A stretch of 64,000 nt of DNA from Kribbella catacumbae DSM 19601 (GTDB taxonomy: Bacteria; Actinomycetota; Actinomycetes; Propionibacteriales; Kribbellaceae): assembly GCF_000372465.1 (NCBI RefSeq), contig NZ_AQUZ01000001.1:372001-436000 (forward strand), in the 5' to 3' direction. This document shows positions 17,201 through 25,550 of the stretch, in pieces. How positions within the stretch are numbered: the first letter of the stretch is position 1; each line of letters begins with the position of its first letter. The notes below the pieces were generated by a model that was given only the letters and a program-made list of their open reading frames with translations, searched no databases and was not told the origin of the DNA. The position numbers and the translations under genes are program-made.

Positions 17201-17564
17201 CGAATGGCGGCTGAACCTGTTCGGCACGACCAACCTGAAGGTGTTCCAGCAGTGGATCGGCGTCAACGGCACCGAGGACATCACCTACGCCTACGATCCG
17301 GCCAACCTGCCCGGTGACCCAGGTCCGGCGTACGGGCTGACGGTGGGCGCCGAGAACTTCGAGGGGACGGCCGGCAGCCAGATCACCGGTCCGCCGGTCC
17401 AGGACTACCGGGTGCTGAGTACGCCAGGTGCGCCCGGCGGCACGATGACCTACTCGATGAACATCAAGGGTGTACAGAAGGGCACCGGAACGGTCACCAC
17501 CGGAACCTCCACGCCACTCGTCAAGGGCCTCACGATCGAGGTCGACAAGATCATCGTCAACTAG
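14208..17564 (+). CDS. large secreted subtilisin-like serine protease (S8) with PA domain
   Basis: 1118 residues from ATG 14208, preceded by GGGAGG. A twin-Arg-containing export signal (RRTIRRTTMAGLSAGLLLTAALV) is followed by an I9-like propeptide to about residue 190. The catalytic triad reads D226 (GILDSGS), H305 (NGHGTHTS) and S623 (AGTSMSSPHVAGAAA), with oxyanion N406 (SAGNSGPG). A PA-like insert lies at about residues 440-560 (NVKQGGAVGMLMYNT). The last 430 residues are beta-rich, including an IRR-like stretch with GITPTPVGDEQAVNFNVPPFVFAGQTY, as in plant-subtilase-like bacterial proteases. It likely degrades extracellular protein. A strong hairpin follows the gene. Confidence 0.9.
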   Translation: MGSPIYRRTIRRTTMAGLSAGLLLTAALVPTGAIAADPPPTTPSGRPLTATPLAVASTVNGAKSPSGQLAKSDPALINSTSAKQVRVVVKLDYDSLASYRGGIKGLPGTSPSVTGKRLDPRGANATKYLKHVTAVENAFLTAMQTRVPSARAGQKLRTVYGGVALSVPANQARDLLKLPGVAAVQQDNPQQLLTDSSGDFIGAPTIYNQLGGSANSGKGVIVGILDSGSWPEHPSYADPGTLPAPPATADATPRVCDFGDNPLTPAADVFVCNNKLIGGRPFLDTYNAVIGGDVYPDSARDSNGHGTHTSTTSAGGPVADANPLGISRGPIRGIAPAAAVSVYKVCGAEGCFPSDSAAAVARAILDGVRVINFSISGGSDPYSDPVELAFLDAYAAGVFVAVSAGNSGPGANTTDHRSPWVTTVAASTQSRTFRSTVTLTDGAATATVTGASVTGGLGTPTPVVLAGSTPGYTDATCNTAAPAGTLTGKIVACRFTPGRVMKGFNVKQGGAVGMLMYNTTSPSDVFTDNHWLPAAQLEKPDADALLAFLAAHPGTTATMTQGTKATWQGDVMTSFSSRGPGGDFLKPDVTAPGLHILAGATPTPESPSEGPPGNLYQAIAGTSMSSPHVAGAAALVFALHPSWTPGQVKSALETTAKTTVKKPDRVTQADPFDHGGGRIDLTKAGDPGLTLDETAANYAASATSALNRIDLNLPSVNAPTMPGVITAERVVKNVTNQKLRFTASGSTVSGARITVLPPAFEVNPGQTRKLTITITAPDLPDGQYFGQVNLRQLGGTRTLHLPVAFFRQEGIVPIDQTCVPGTIARNTGQSTCTVTVQNNSLQTTDVTAVSTLSSQLRLNSVTGATKIGSQIATKTATLAGRDPDKPVIAPGELFGYLPLDDFGITPTPVGDEQAVNFNVPPFVFAGQTYTRIGVTSNGYSVAGGTSGSDDIQFTPQSLPDPARPNNVLASFWTDLDGTAAPGVFAATLTDDVSTWLVLEWRLNLFGTTNLKVFQQWIGVNGTEDITYAYDPANLPGDPGPAYGLTVGAENFEGTAGSQITGPPVQDYRVLSTPGAPGGTMTYSMNIKGVQKGTGTVTTGTSTPLVKGLTIEVDKIIVN

Positions 17565-17577
17565 CGCACTGAGCCGT

Positions 17578-17607
17578 CCGGGCCGGATCCCGCGGGACCC
17601 GGCCCGG
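17578..17607 (+). terminator. hairpin after the subtilase gene
   Basis: CCGGGCCGG and CCGGCCCGG pair around a 12-base loop, starting 14 bases after the stop codon. The stem is very GC-rich and has no clear T-tract, as is usual for actinobacterial terminators. Confidence 0.6.
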
Positions 17608-17756
17608 ATTCGGCTATCGATCGAGGCGTCGGAAGAAAGAGCGAACAGCTCTACCTCGCCCGCGTCCCCACCGCCCCGCCCGACGGCCGCAAGGCATACG
17701 GATCAGACACCCTGCCAGGCGCTGCTGCCGGTGCCTGGCGAGGTAACGTCAGGGAT

Positions 17757-18770
17757 GTGAGGGACAACGTGCTACGGCGGCCGTCGTTGAAAGACGTCGC
17801 CCGGGAGGCTGGCGTCTCCTTCCAGACCGTGTCTCGCGTGCTCAATGGTGGGTCGCGGGTCGCGGAGTCGACCCGGCTGCGGGTGCTCGCGGTCGCCGAG
17901 GATCTCGGCTATCGGCGCAACGACAACGCCAGGGCTCTGGTGACGAACCGGTCCAGAACGGTTGGTGTGATCGCCGACGCCTCGCCGCGCTATGGGCCTG
18001 TCAGCACGCTCGCCGCGGTGGAGAAGGCGGCCCGTGACGCCGGCTACAACGCGATCGTCACGACGATGAGCAACCCGAGCCCCGACGACGCGATCCGCGC
18101 CTTCCATGAGTTCTCGAAGCGCGCGGTGGAGGGGATCGTCGTGATCGCGCCGCGGATGCCTATCGCCGATGTGATCCAGGCGGTTCCGGTGACCGTGCCG
18201 GTGGTGTTACTGGCTCCGGGGGAGACCAGTCACGACGGGTTCACGGTGTTCTTCGAGGACCAGGAGCTGGGTGCCAGGTTGGCGACCAGGCACCTGGTGG
18301 AGCTCGGGCATCGCGAGATCGTTCATCTGGCCGGCAGTCAGGAATGGCTCGACGGGCAGGTCCGGTTGCGCGGCTGGCAGGCCGAGCTGACTGCGGCGAA
18401 CCTGGCTGCCCCCGCCGTCCGGTACGGCGACTGGTCCGGCGACAGCGCGTACGCCATCGGGCGGAGGCTGCTCGCCGAAGGCCTGCCGTCCGCGATCTTC
18501 GTGGCCTCGGACCTGATGGCGCTCGGCTTCCTCCGGGCGCTCTACGAGGCAGGAGTGTCGGTTCCGCGCGACATCTCGGTGGTCGGGTTCGACGACAACG
18601 AGTTCGCCCCGCAGACCTTCCCGCCACTCACCACGGTTCGCCAGTCCTTCGGCATCGTTGGCGAGCGCTGCATGGAGATACTGCTCGGCCTCGTCCAGGG
18701 CACTCCGGTCGACGTCACCCCCGCGGTGCCGAAGCTGGTCATCCGCGACTCCACCACGGCGGCCCGCTAA
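17757..18770 (+). CDS. LacI-family regulator of the adjacent sugar operon
   Basis: 337 residues from GTG 17757. An N-terminal helix-turn-helix with hinge (SLKDVAREAGVSFQTVSRVL, residues 10-29, then NGGSRVAESTRLRVLAVAEDLGY) is followed by a periplasmic-binding-protein-like effector domain (VGVIADASPRYGP, DISVVGFDDNEFAPQTFPPLTTV). It directly precedes an operon for sugar uptake and cleavage whose promoter is bracketed by two palindromes with the central CG typical of LacI operators. The effector is probably the sugar or a derivative. Confidence 0.9.
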   Translation: MRDNVLRRPSLKDVAREAGVSFQTVSRVLNGGSRVAESTRLRVLAVAEDLGYRRNDNARALVTNRSRTVGVIADASPRYGPVSTLAAVEKAARDAGYNAIVTTMSNPSPDDAIRAFHEFSKRAVEGIVVIAPRMPIADVIQAVPVTVPVVLLAPGETSHDGFTVFFEDQELGARLATRHLVELGHREIVHLAGSQEWLDGQVRLRGWQAELTAANLAAPAVRYGDWSGDSAYAIGRRLLAEGLPSAIFVASDLMALGFLRALYEAGVSVPRDISVVGFDDNEFAPQTFPPLTTVRQSFGIVGERCMEILLGLVQGTPVDVTPAVPKLVIRDSTTAAR

Positions 18771-18811
18771 CCATCTCTCCGGCGTCCTCCCGGCGCACTC
18801 GGAAGAATCTA

Positions 18812-18825
18812 GGCGAACGTTCGCC
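18812..18825. promoter_or_regulatory. LacI-type operator 1
   Basis: GGCGAACGTTCGCC is a perfect 14-base palindrome with the central CG step typical of LacI-family sites. It sits upstream of the -35 box of the sugar operon. A second copy lies 35 bases further on. Confidence 0.75.
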
Positions 18826-18832
18826 CGAGCTA

Positions 18833-18862
18833 TTGACTTCGGCTAAGGCGAACGTTCACACT
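18833..18862 (+). promoter_or_regulatory. promoter of the sugar ABC/GH35 operon
   Basis: TTGACT (18833-18838) is a good -35 box. With an 18-base spacer the -10 is CACACT (18857-18862), a weak match. The -35 lies between the two operators and operator 2 covers the spacer and -10, so bound repressor would block polymerase. Confidence 0.5.
18847..18860. promoter_or_regulatory. LacI-type operator 2
   Basis: GGCGAACGTTCACA repeats operator 1 with two changes in the right half-site. Centre-to-centre distance to operator 1 is 35 bases. Overlap with the probable -10 region argues for repression. Confidence 0.7.
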
Positions 18863-18903
18863 CTCGATATTGGCTCTGCCATACCGACCAAGAGGAGCTG
18901 GTG

Positions 18904-20055
18904 ATGATGTTGCGCCGTTCACTATCGGGCATCGTTCTGATCGCACTCGTGCTGAGTGCCTGCTCACCGAGTTCCGAGGGGTCGGTGGCCCCGGATCCGG
19001 GGATCTCGTCGAAAGCCGACCAGGCGCTCGCCGCACTGCAGGGCAAGGTTCTCAGCAAGGGTCCGCACGGCGAGGAACCGGCGAAGGCCGAGACGGCCGC
19101 GCTGACCGAGGCCGAGGTCACGAAGGTCAAGGCGATGGGTGCGACCGCCGCCATCGTCATGCACTACGGCGGCAACGACTGGGCGAGCGCCCAGCTAGCC
19201 GGTCTGAAGGACGAGTTCGGCAAGCTCGGCATCCAGGTCGTCGCAACCACCGACGCCAACTTCAAGCCAGACAAGCAGGTCTCCGACCTGGAGACGGTGA
19301 TGACGAAGAAGCCAGACATCATCGTGTCGATCCCGACCGACCCGGTCGCGACCGCGACTGCGTACAAGAAGGCGGCGGCCGCCGGGATCAAGCTCGTCTT
19401 CATGGACAACGTGCCGCAGGGGATGACGGCTGGTAAGGACTACGTCAGTGTCGTGTCGGCCGACAACTACGGCAACGGCGTCGTGTCGGCGCACCTGCTG
19501 GCCAAGGCGCTCGGTGGCAAGGGCAAGATCGGGGTGATCTTCCATGAGGCCGACTTCTTCGTCACCAAGCAGCGCTACGACGGCTTCCGGACGACGATCA
19601 CGCAGGACTACCCCGACGTGCAGATCGTCGAGTCCAAGGGCATTGCCGGGCCGGACTTCGCGGGCGACGCTCAGGCGGCCGCGAACGCGATGCTCAGCAA
19701 GCACGCGGACCTGGCCGGCATCTGGGGCGTCTGGGACGTGCCCGCCGAAGGGATCATGGCCGCCGCGAGGGCGTCCGGCCGGACGGATCTGAAGATCGCG
19801 ACCCAGGACCTCGGCAAGAACGTCGCGATCGCGCTGGCCAAGGACCAACTGGTCGTCGGCCTCGGCGCGCAGCGACCCTTTGACCAGGGCGTGACCGAGG
19901 CGAAACTAGCCGCCGGCGCGGTGCTCGGCAAGACCGCACCGCCCTACATCGCCCTCAGCGCGCTGCCGGTCACCCACGACAGCGTGCTCGAGGCGTGGCA
20001 GCAGGTCTACCACGTCGATGCTCCGGCAGATCTGCAGAAGGCCTTCAAGAAATGA
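18904..20055 (+). CDS. sugar ABC transporter substrate-binding lipoprotein
   Basis: 383 residues. Three in-frame start codons stand in a row (GTG 18901, ATG 18904, ATG 18907); AGGAG at 18893-18897 best suits 18904 or 18907. The signal peptide ends in a lipobox, VLSAC, so the protein is membrane-anchored. The body is the type I binding-protein fold used with ribose-type transporters (AAIVMHYGGNDWASAQLAGLKDE..., FMDNVPQGMTAGKDYVSVVSADN, GIWGVWDVPAEGIMAAARA). It captures a mono- or disaccharide outside the cell and passes it to the permease encoded two genes on. Its stop overlaps the ATPase start (ATGA). Confidence 0.9.
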   Translation: MMLRRSLSGIVLIALVLSACSPSSEGSVAPDPGISSKADQALAALQGKVLSKGPHGEEPAKAETAALTEAEVTKVKAMGATAAIVMHYGGNDWASAQLAGLKDEFGKLGIQVVATTDANFKPDKQVSDLETVMTKKPDIIVSIPTDPVATATAYKKAAAAGIKLVFMDNVPQGMTAGKDYVSVVSADNYGNGVVSAHLLAKALGGKGKIGVIFHEADFFVTKQRYDGFRTTITQDYPDVQIVESKGIAGPDFAGDAQAAANAMLSKHADLAGIWGVWDVPAEGIMAAARASGRTDLKIATQDLGKNVAIALAKDQLVVGLGAQRPFDQGVTEAKLAAGAVLGKTAPPYIALSALPVTHDSVLEAWQQVYHVDAPADLQKAFKK

Positions 20056-21548
20056 GCGCGGTCGTTGAGCTGCGGGGGATCCGCAAGAGTTTCGACAGCG
20101 TGCCGGTGCTGCTGGGCGTCGACTTCGAGGTCGGCTACGGGGAGGTCCATGCCCTTGCCGGAGGCAATGGAGCTGGCAAGTCGACCCTGATGAAGATCCT
20201 GCAAGGCGTGTACACCAAGGACGCGGGCGAGATCCTGGTCTCCGGTACGCCGGTCGCGTTCAGCTCGGTCGACGACGCCAAGGCCGCCGGGATCGGCATG
20301 GTCTTCCAGGAGTTCAGTCTGGTTCCGAGTCTCACCGTCGCCCAGAACCTCTATCTAACGGCGGAGAAGCGAAACCGGGTCGGCATGATCAGTGACCGGG
20401 ACTCCCGCGATCGGGGCCGACGAATCTTCGCAGACTTGGAGGTCGAGGTCGACATCGACGCGGTGGTCGGCGACCTGTCCACGGCGTACTGGCAGCTGAC
20501 CGAGATCGCCAAGGCGGTGGCGCAGAACGCCCAGGTGCTCATTCTCGACGAGCCCACCGCGAGCCTGGCCAGGAACGAGGTCGATGCGTTGTTCGGGCTG
20601 ATCGGCCGGCTGAAGGGGCGGGGGATCTCGATCATCTACATCTCGCACCGGATGGACGAGATCTACCGGATCGCGGACCGGATCACGATCCTGCGCGACG
20701 GCCGCAGCCTGTTCACCCGGCGGCTCGACGAGGTCACCCCGGCCGAGATCGTCGAGGGCATCATCGGCCGGCCGGATGACGGCGCGCTGAGCTACCGGGA
20801 ACGCGAGTCCTCCGCCGGCACCGATGTGTTGCTCGAGGCAATCACCCTCTACTCCGGTACGCGAGTGCGGGGTGTCTCCTTCCAGCTGCGGGCCGGCGAG
20901 ATTCTTGGCATCGCCGGGCTGATGGGCAGCGGTCGTTCCGAACTCGCCCGGTGTCTGTTCGGTATCGACCGGATCGATTCCGGTGAACTCCGGATGCACG
21001 GCCGCAGGATCGATGTCCGCAACCCGCGGGACGCGCAGCGGGCCGGCATCGCGCTGATCCCCGAGGATCGCCGGGAGCAGGGGCTGGTCCTCGAGCACTC
21101 GGTCACGGACAACCTGCTGCTGCCGGTCCTGGACACGATCCGGCGCGGGCCCTTCCTCGACACCAGATCCGGCCGGCGGCTCAGCCGGACTCTGATCGAA
21201 CGATTCGCGATCAAGGCCGGCGATGCGGATCAACCGGTACGGCGGCTGTCCGGCGGCAACCAGCAGAAAGTGGTGATCGCCAAGTGGCTCGGTACCCGGC
21301 CGGAGGTGCTGATCATGGACGAGCCGACCGCGGGCGTCGACATCGGCACCAAGGGCGAGATCGTCGCCATGATCCGTCGGCTCGCCGACGCCGGCGGAGC
21401 CGTGATCGTCATCTCCTCGGAGTTTCCCGAGTTGCTGGCCGTCAGCGACCGGGTGCTGGTGCTGCGCAACGGCGCCGTGGCCGACGAACTGGCGCGTGCG
21501 GCCATCCCCGATGAGGAATCCCTTCAACTCGCCGTCCAAGGACTTTGA
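20052..21548 (+). CDS. sugar ABC transporter ATPase, two nucleotide-binding domains (CUT2 type)
   Basis: 498 residues. The first domain has Walker A GGNGAGKST near residue 38 and Walker B LILDEPTASL. The second has the degenerate GLMGSGRSELAR in place of Walker A, signature LSGGNQQKVVIAKWL and Walker B LIMDEPTAGVD. Two fused domains, the second degenerate, mark the RbsA/XylG/MglA group that drives import of pentoses, galactose and similar sugars. It is co-translated with the binding protein and followed after one base by the permease gene. Confidence 0.93.
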   Translation: MSAVVELRGIRKSFDSVPVLLGVDFEVGYGEVHALAGGNGAGKSTLMKILQGVYTKDAGEILVSGTPVAFSSVDDAKAAGIGMVFQEFSLVPSLTVAQNLYLTAEKRNRVGMISDRDSRDRGRRIFADLEVEVDIDAVVGDLSTAYWQLTEIAKAVAQNAQVLILDEPTASLARNEVDALFGLIGRLKGRGISIIYISHRMDEIYRIADRITILRDGRSLFTRRLDEVTPAEIVEGIIGRPDDGALSYRERESSAGTDVLLEAITLYSGTRVRGVSFQLRAGEILGIAGLMGSGRSELARCLFGIDRIDSGELRMHGRRIDVRNPRDAQRAGIALIPEDRREQGLVLEHSVTDNLLLPVLDTIRRGPFLDTRSGRRLSRTLIERFAIKAGDADQPVRRLSGGNQQKVVIAKWLGTRPEVLIMDEPTAGVDIGTKGEIVAMIRRLADAGGAVIVISSEFPELLAVSDRVLVLRNGAVADELARAAIPDEESLQLAVQGL

Positions 21549-21549
21549 C

Positions 21550-22545
21550 ATGGCCGACCCGACTACCGCCCGCCCTCCGCTGTCGACCTCCGGCCGGAGT
21601 ACGAGAGACCTCATCAGAGGTCTGGCCGACGTCGACTGGCGTCGCTACGTCATCTACATCGCCTTCGTCGCGGTGTTCGTGCTGTTCGCCGTACTGCTGC
21701 GCGACGACGGATTCCTGAGCCAGGGCAACCTGCTGAACATCTTCCGGCAGACCGCGACGATCACGGTGATCGCGGTCGGCATGACGTACGTGATCGCCTG
21801 CGCCGAGATCGACCTCAGCGTCGGCTCGGTGGCCGGCCTGGCGAGCGTCTGCTCGGCGATGGCGATCGCGCACTGGGGCCTGATGGCCGGAATTCTTGCC
21901 GGACTCGCTGTCGGCGTCGTCGTGGGCACCATCAACGGCGGTCTCGTCAGCCGGCTCGGCATCCCCTCGTTCCTGGTCACCTTGGGGATGCTCGGAATCG
22001 CCGCGGGCGTGGCGCAGTGGATCACGCACTCGGCGCCTCAGCCGATCCTCAATGACACCTTCAACCTCATCTTCGGTGGCGGCGACTTCGGGCCGATCCC
22101 GGGTCTGTTGGTCTGGATGGCGGCCTTCGTCGTCGTGGGCGCCGTCGTTCTGAACCGAACCCGGTTCGGCCGGCAGGTGGTGGCGACCGGCGGCAGCCGG
22201 ACCGCGGCCGAGTTCACCGGTATCGACACCAGGCGGATCAAGTTCCAGGTGTTGCTGATCTCGGCGACGGTGGCGTCGGTCGCCGGCATGCTCTACGCGG
22301 GCCGGCTCCAGTCCGGCCGGTTCCAGTGGGGATCCGGCGACGAACTGTCGGCCATCGCCGCGGTCATCCTGGGCGGCACCAGTCTGTTCGGCGGCCGCGG
22401 CGCCGTGATCGGCACGCTGTTCGGTGCTCTCCTGATCGGTCTCATCAACAACGGCCTGATTCTCGCCGGGCTCGAATCGAGCCAGCAGCAGGTCGTCCGC
22501 GGCGTCATCATCATCCTCGCCGTCGCCCTTGCCCGGAAGAAGTAG
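21550..22545 (+). CDS. sugar ABC transporter permease (CUT2 type)
   Basis: 331 residues from ATG 21550, one base after the ATPase stop; the longer frame upstream lies inside the ATPase gene. About eight to ten membrane helices. Landmarks of the ribose/xylose-type permease family are present: TITVIAVGMTYVIACAEIDLSVGSVAGLASV, GTINGGLVSRLGIPSFLVTLGM, ATGGSRTAAEFTGID, ELSAIAAVILGGTSLFGGRGAVIGTLFGALLIGLINNGL. A homodimer is expected to form the channel with the dual-domain ATPase. Confidence 0.92.
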   Translation: MADPTTARPPLSTSGRSTRDLIRGLADVDWRRYVIYIAFVAVFVLFAVLLRDDGFLSQGNLLNIFRQTATITVIAVGMTYVIACAEIDLSVGSVAGLASVCSAMAIAHWGLMAGILAGLAVGVVVGTINGGLVSRLGIPSFLVTLGMLGIAAGVAQWITHSAPQPILNDTFNLIFGGGDFGPIPGLLVWMAAFVVVGAVVLNRTRFGRQVVATGGSRTAAEFTGIDTRRIKFQVLLISATVASVAGMLYAGRLQSGRFQWGSGDELSAIAAVILGGTSLFGGRGAVIGTLFGALLIGLINNGLILAGLESSQQQVVRGVIIILAVALARKK

Positions 22546-22573
22546 CCACACCTCGTGGTGGATAGGAGCAGCT

Positions 22574-24676
22574 TTGTCCCCGTCGGCTGATGTATATCGC
22601 CCCATCGCACTCCGGAACGGCGCCTTCACCCTGCACGGTGAAGCAACCGCCCTGTACGGCGGTGCCGTCCACTACTGGCGCCTCGATCGCGACAAGTGGG
22701 ACTCCATTCTCGACTCGGTGCGACGGATGGGGTTCACGATGATCTCGATCTACATCCCCTGGGAGGTGCACGAGATCGAGCGGGGTCGCTTCGACTTCGG
22801 CCAGGTCAACCCGTCGAACGATATCGACGCGTTCCTGAGCCTGTGCGAGGCGAAGGGGTTCAAGATCGTCGTCCGTCCAGGCCCTCAGATCAACTCCGAG
22901 CTCACCTACTTCGGCTATCCGAAGCGGATTCTGGCCGACGAACGGCTGCACGCGCGCAGCGCGAGGGGCTCGAAGGTCGTCCTGACCCAGGTGCCGAAAC
23001 CGATTCCTGCGCTGAACTACGCGAGCGAGGAGTTCTTCGCCGAGACCGCACTGTGGTACGACGCGATCTGCTCGATCCTCGCCAAGCACGCCTACCCGCA
23101 CGGTGGGATCGTGGCGGCCCAGGTCGACAACGAGATGGCGTACTTCTTCGGCGTCAACGCTTACATCGCCGACTACTCGGACGCCTCGATCGAGGGATAC
23201 CGGCAGTTCGTCCTCGACAAGTACGGCGACCTGCCCGGGCTCAACTCGGCGTACTCCGCCAGCTACTCGAGCGTGGAGTCGCTCGATCCGCCGAGGCGCT
23301 TCGATGCCACCAGCAGACAGGAGATCCCGTGGTACGCGGACTGGGCCGAGTACCGCGAGCGCTACCTGATCACCTCGATGGCCCGGCTCGCCGACATGAT
23401 GCGGGAACGAGGGCTGGCCGGAATCGCGTTGTTCCACAACTATCCGCACCCTCTCGGCCCCGGCGGAGCGGTCTCGGGGTTCACCGCGCCGTACAACCTC
23501 GCGGCCCTGGAGGAGCACCTCGACTTCGTCGGGTTCGACATCTACTCGCGCAAGGAGCTCTACTCCCACGTCAAGACGATCGCCTCGTACGTCGTGGGCA
23601 CCAGCCGGTACCCGTACATCCCCGAGTTCATCGCCGGCGTCTGGCCGTGGTACCTCAACCCTGGTGATCTCGATGACGAGGAGTTCGTCACCAAGGCGGC
23701 CCTGATGCACGGCATCCGGGGGTTCTCCCGCTACATGCTGGTGGAACGCGACCGCTGGCTGGACTCGCCGATCCGCCGCGACGGCCGGGAACGGCCCGAG
23801 AAGGTCGAGATGTTCCGTACTGTCAACGAGATGCTCGAGGCCGGCGACTTCCGGAACCTGCGCAGGCAGGAGGACGTCCTGCTGCTCGCCAACCGTGAAT
23901 ATGACCGGCTCGAAGCAGCGTCGGTCCTCATCTCCTTCCCGGGTGACTTCCTGGAAACGCCCTCGGGCTTCTCGGAGTACGCCGGTGCTCTGACGGTCAG
24001 CGAGGACTCGCTCGGATTCGACGAGCCTGTCCAGCTGGCCAAGGCGACCTGGTTCTCGGCGTTCTCGGATGCATTGACCCGCTCCGGATTCGGTTATGTA
24101 CTGTCCGATACAGCGCTGCCTGCCAAGCGCTGGCAGGCACACAAATTGCTGGTGCTGAGTACCTTCGACTATCTGGATTCCGGCCTGCAGACCTCGCTCG
24201 CCGAGTACGTCGACAGCGGTGGCACGCTGGTGATCGGGCCGAAAGCCCCGAGTCTGGACAGCACCATGCGGCCGTGCACGGTGCTCCGGGAAGCTCTGGC
24301 GGATGCTGTCCCGCTGGCCGCCGGAGCAGCTGAGGCCAAGATCGGTTCCGGCCGAATCATCCTGGTGCCCGACCTGGACACCGTGCCGGCCATCCTGGCC
24401 GAGGTGTGCGGGCGCTCCGGCCTGGTGAAGATGACCGCCAACGACCCAGCGATCGAGGTCACGGTGCATCACACGGTCGGCGATCCCAGGACCAAGGTCG
24501 TGTTCGTGGCCAACCCGACCGCCGCGACGATCCCGGCCGAGATCGAGGTCGGCACGGAGCTGGACGCCGTACGGGAGATCTGGGACGGACGGGACGTGGC
24601 CACCCACGGAACGACCATTGCCGAGAGTCTGCCGCCCTACTCGATTCACGTCTACCGGTGCGTCTTCAGCGCCTGA
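22574..24676 (+). CDS. GH35-like beta-galactosidase
   Basis: 700 residues from TTG 22574, chosen because GGATAGGAG precedes it; the upstream ATG at 22529 would lie inside the permease gene. The N-terminal barrel matches the GH35/GH42 group: GGAVHYWRLDRDKWDSILDS, YIPWEVHEIERGRFDF, VRPGPQINSE. Likely acid/base is E187 in QVDNEMAYFF and likely nucleophile E351 in IPEFIAGVWPW. The last third looks like an ABD/GATase-like domain and a beta-sandwich. There is no signal peptide, so it should act in the cytosol on the imported oligosaccharide, releasing terminal galactose or a related sugar. The first four genes of the operon plus LacI form one uptake-and-cleavage unit. Confidence 0.85.
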   Translation: MSPSADVYRPIALRNGAFTLHGEATALYGGAVHYWRLDRDKWDSILDSVRRMGFTMISIYIPWEVHEIERGRFDFGQVNPSNDIDAFLSLCEAKGFKIVVRPGPQINSELTYFGYPKRILADERLHARSARGSKVVLTQVPKPIPALNYASEEFFAETALWYDAICSILAKHAYPHGGIVAAQVDNEMAYFFGVNAYIADYSDASIEGYRQFVLDKYGDLPGLNSAYSASYSSVESLDPPRRFDATSRQEIPWYADWAEYRERYLITSMARLADMMRERGLAGIALFHNYPHPLGPGGAVSGFTAPYNLAALEEHLDFVGFDIYSRKELYSHVKTIASYVVGTSRYPYIPEFIAGVWPWYLNPGDLDDEEFVTKAALMHGIRGFSRYMLVERDRWLDSPIRRDGRERPEKVEMFRTVNEMLEAGDFRNLRRQEDVLLLANREYDRLEAASVLISFPGDFLETPSGFSEYAGALTVSEDSLGFDEPVQLAKATWFSAFSDALTRSGFGYVLSDTALPAKRWQAHKLLVLSTFDYLDSGLQTSLAEYVDSGGTLVIGPKAPSLDSTMRPCTVLREALADAVPLAAGAAEAKIGSGRIILVPDLDTVPAILAEVCGRSGLVKMTANDPAIEVTVHHTVGDPRTKVVFVANPTAATIPAEIEVGTELDAVREIWDGRDVATHGTTIAESLPPYSIHVYRCVFSA

Positions 24677-24687
24677 GGGAGTCTGCG

Positions 24688-25485
24688 ATGCTGCACGAGA
24701 ACGTTCTGATGGCCGACATCGACGTCGACCAGTGGCGCAACGCCCAGGCGCTGCTGCTCCACTCAGCCAAGGCATGCCGCCGCCTGGTCGTCATCCATGA
24801 GGCCGGGCGGGTGCTCAAGTTCCAGCACACCGCGGGTCTGCCGGTCAACGGGCGCGTCGACGTCATCGACGATCCGCAGCGTGTCGCCCGCGAGCTCTAC
24901 GAGGCCAACCAACACCTCGTTGACTTCGTCGTGGTGATGGAGCGGGACGCGGTGGACAGCTACTTCGCCGAGGTCCAGGATAACTGGACCATCGACGAGG
25001 ACCTCGATGACTACATCCGCAAGACCTATGCCACACTGGACTCCTACCCAGACGGGATCGTCACATGTCCCGGACCGGCGCGCGAGACGCTCGGCCTGCA
25101 GTGGCGACTGGGTGCCTCCTACGACGAAGTTCGTGCAGCCGTCGGCGCCTACGTCGAACCCCGATCGAGCGCAGTGCTTGGCGTTCACGCGGACGGCGAG
25201 CTGTGGACGTCGCTGGTGCTGGACTTCGACGACCACCTCCGCGTCACCTCGGTGACCACCGCCGACCCGTCCCTGGTAGACACGCAAGGAACGCCGGCCG
25301 AGCTGGTGGACAGACTGATTTCGTGGGTGGAGAAGGCCGGGAAGACCATCTCACTGGCACTCGTCCTGAGTCGTGAGGCTGCCACAACATTCCTCGCCGC
25401 CAACGGGACAGACAAGGCCGAAGTCCTCGCACAGTCCCTGGCGAACGGGAATGCGTCGATGAGCCGCATCACCGAGAACAGCTGA
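24688..25485 (+). CDS. unknown protein, last gene of the sugar operon
   Basis: 265 residues from ATG 24688, 11 bases after the GH35 stop and preceded by GAGGGAG. Soluble, acidic, with no signal peptide or membrane segment. Visible segments include DQWRNAQALLLHSAKACRRLVVI, FVVVMERDAVDSYFAEVQDNWTIDEDLDDYIRKTYATLDSY, and SSAVLGVHADGELWTSLVLDFDD. It looks like an alpha/beta protein, perhaps two related halves. I recognise no family or catalytic motif. Its position in a LacI-controlled operon suggests a role in handling or sensing the same sugar. Confidence 0.75.
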   Translation: MLHENVLMADIDVDQWRNAQALLLHSAKACRRLVVIHEAGRVLKFQHTAGLPVNGRVDVIDDPQRVARELYEANQHLVDFVVVMERDAVDSYFAEVQDNWTIDEDLDDYIRKTYATLDSYPDGIVTCPGPARETLGLQWRLGASYDEVRAAVGAYVEPRSSAVLGVHADGELWTSLVLDFDDHLRVTSVTTADPSLVDTQGTPAELVDRLISWVEKAGKTISLALVLSREAATTFLAANGTDKAEVLAQSLANGNASMSRITENS

Positions 25486-25495
25486 CGGCTATCTC

Positions 25496-25536
25496 AACTG
25501 CGCGGTGACCAATTCGGCGATCATCACGGCGCAGTT
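25496..25536. terminator. bidirectional hairpin between convergent genes
   Basis: AACTGCGCGGTGA (25496-25508) pairs with TCACGGCGCAGTT (25524-25536) over 13 bases with one mismatch, loop 15 bases. It lies between the end of the sugar operon and the end of the convergent PepSY gene. Confidence 0.6.
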
Positions 25537-25550
25537 CGGCGGCGCCTGTG

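Noticed and set aside
22511..24775. 754-codon minus-strand frame opposite the GH35-like gene
   Set aside because: Composition is a shadow (Val/Asp/Arg/Gln-rich, no motifs). The plus strand encodes a recognisable glycosidase with ribosome binding site and operon context.
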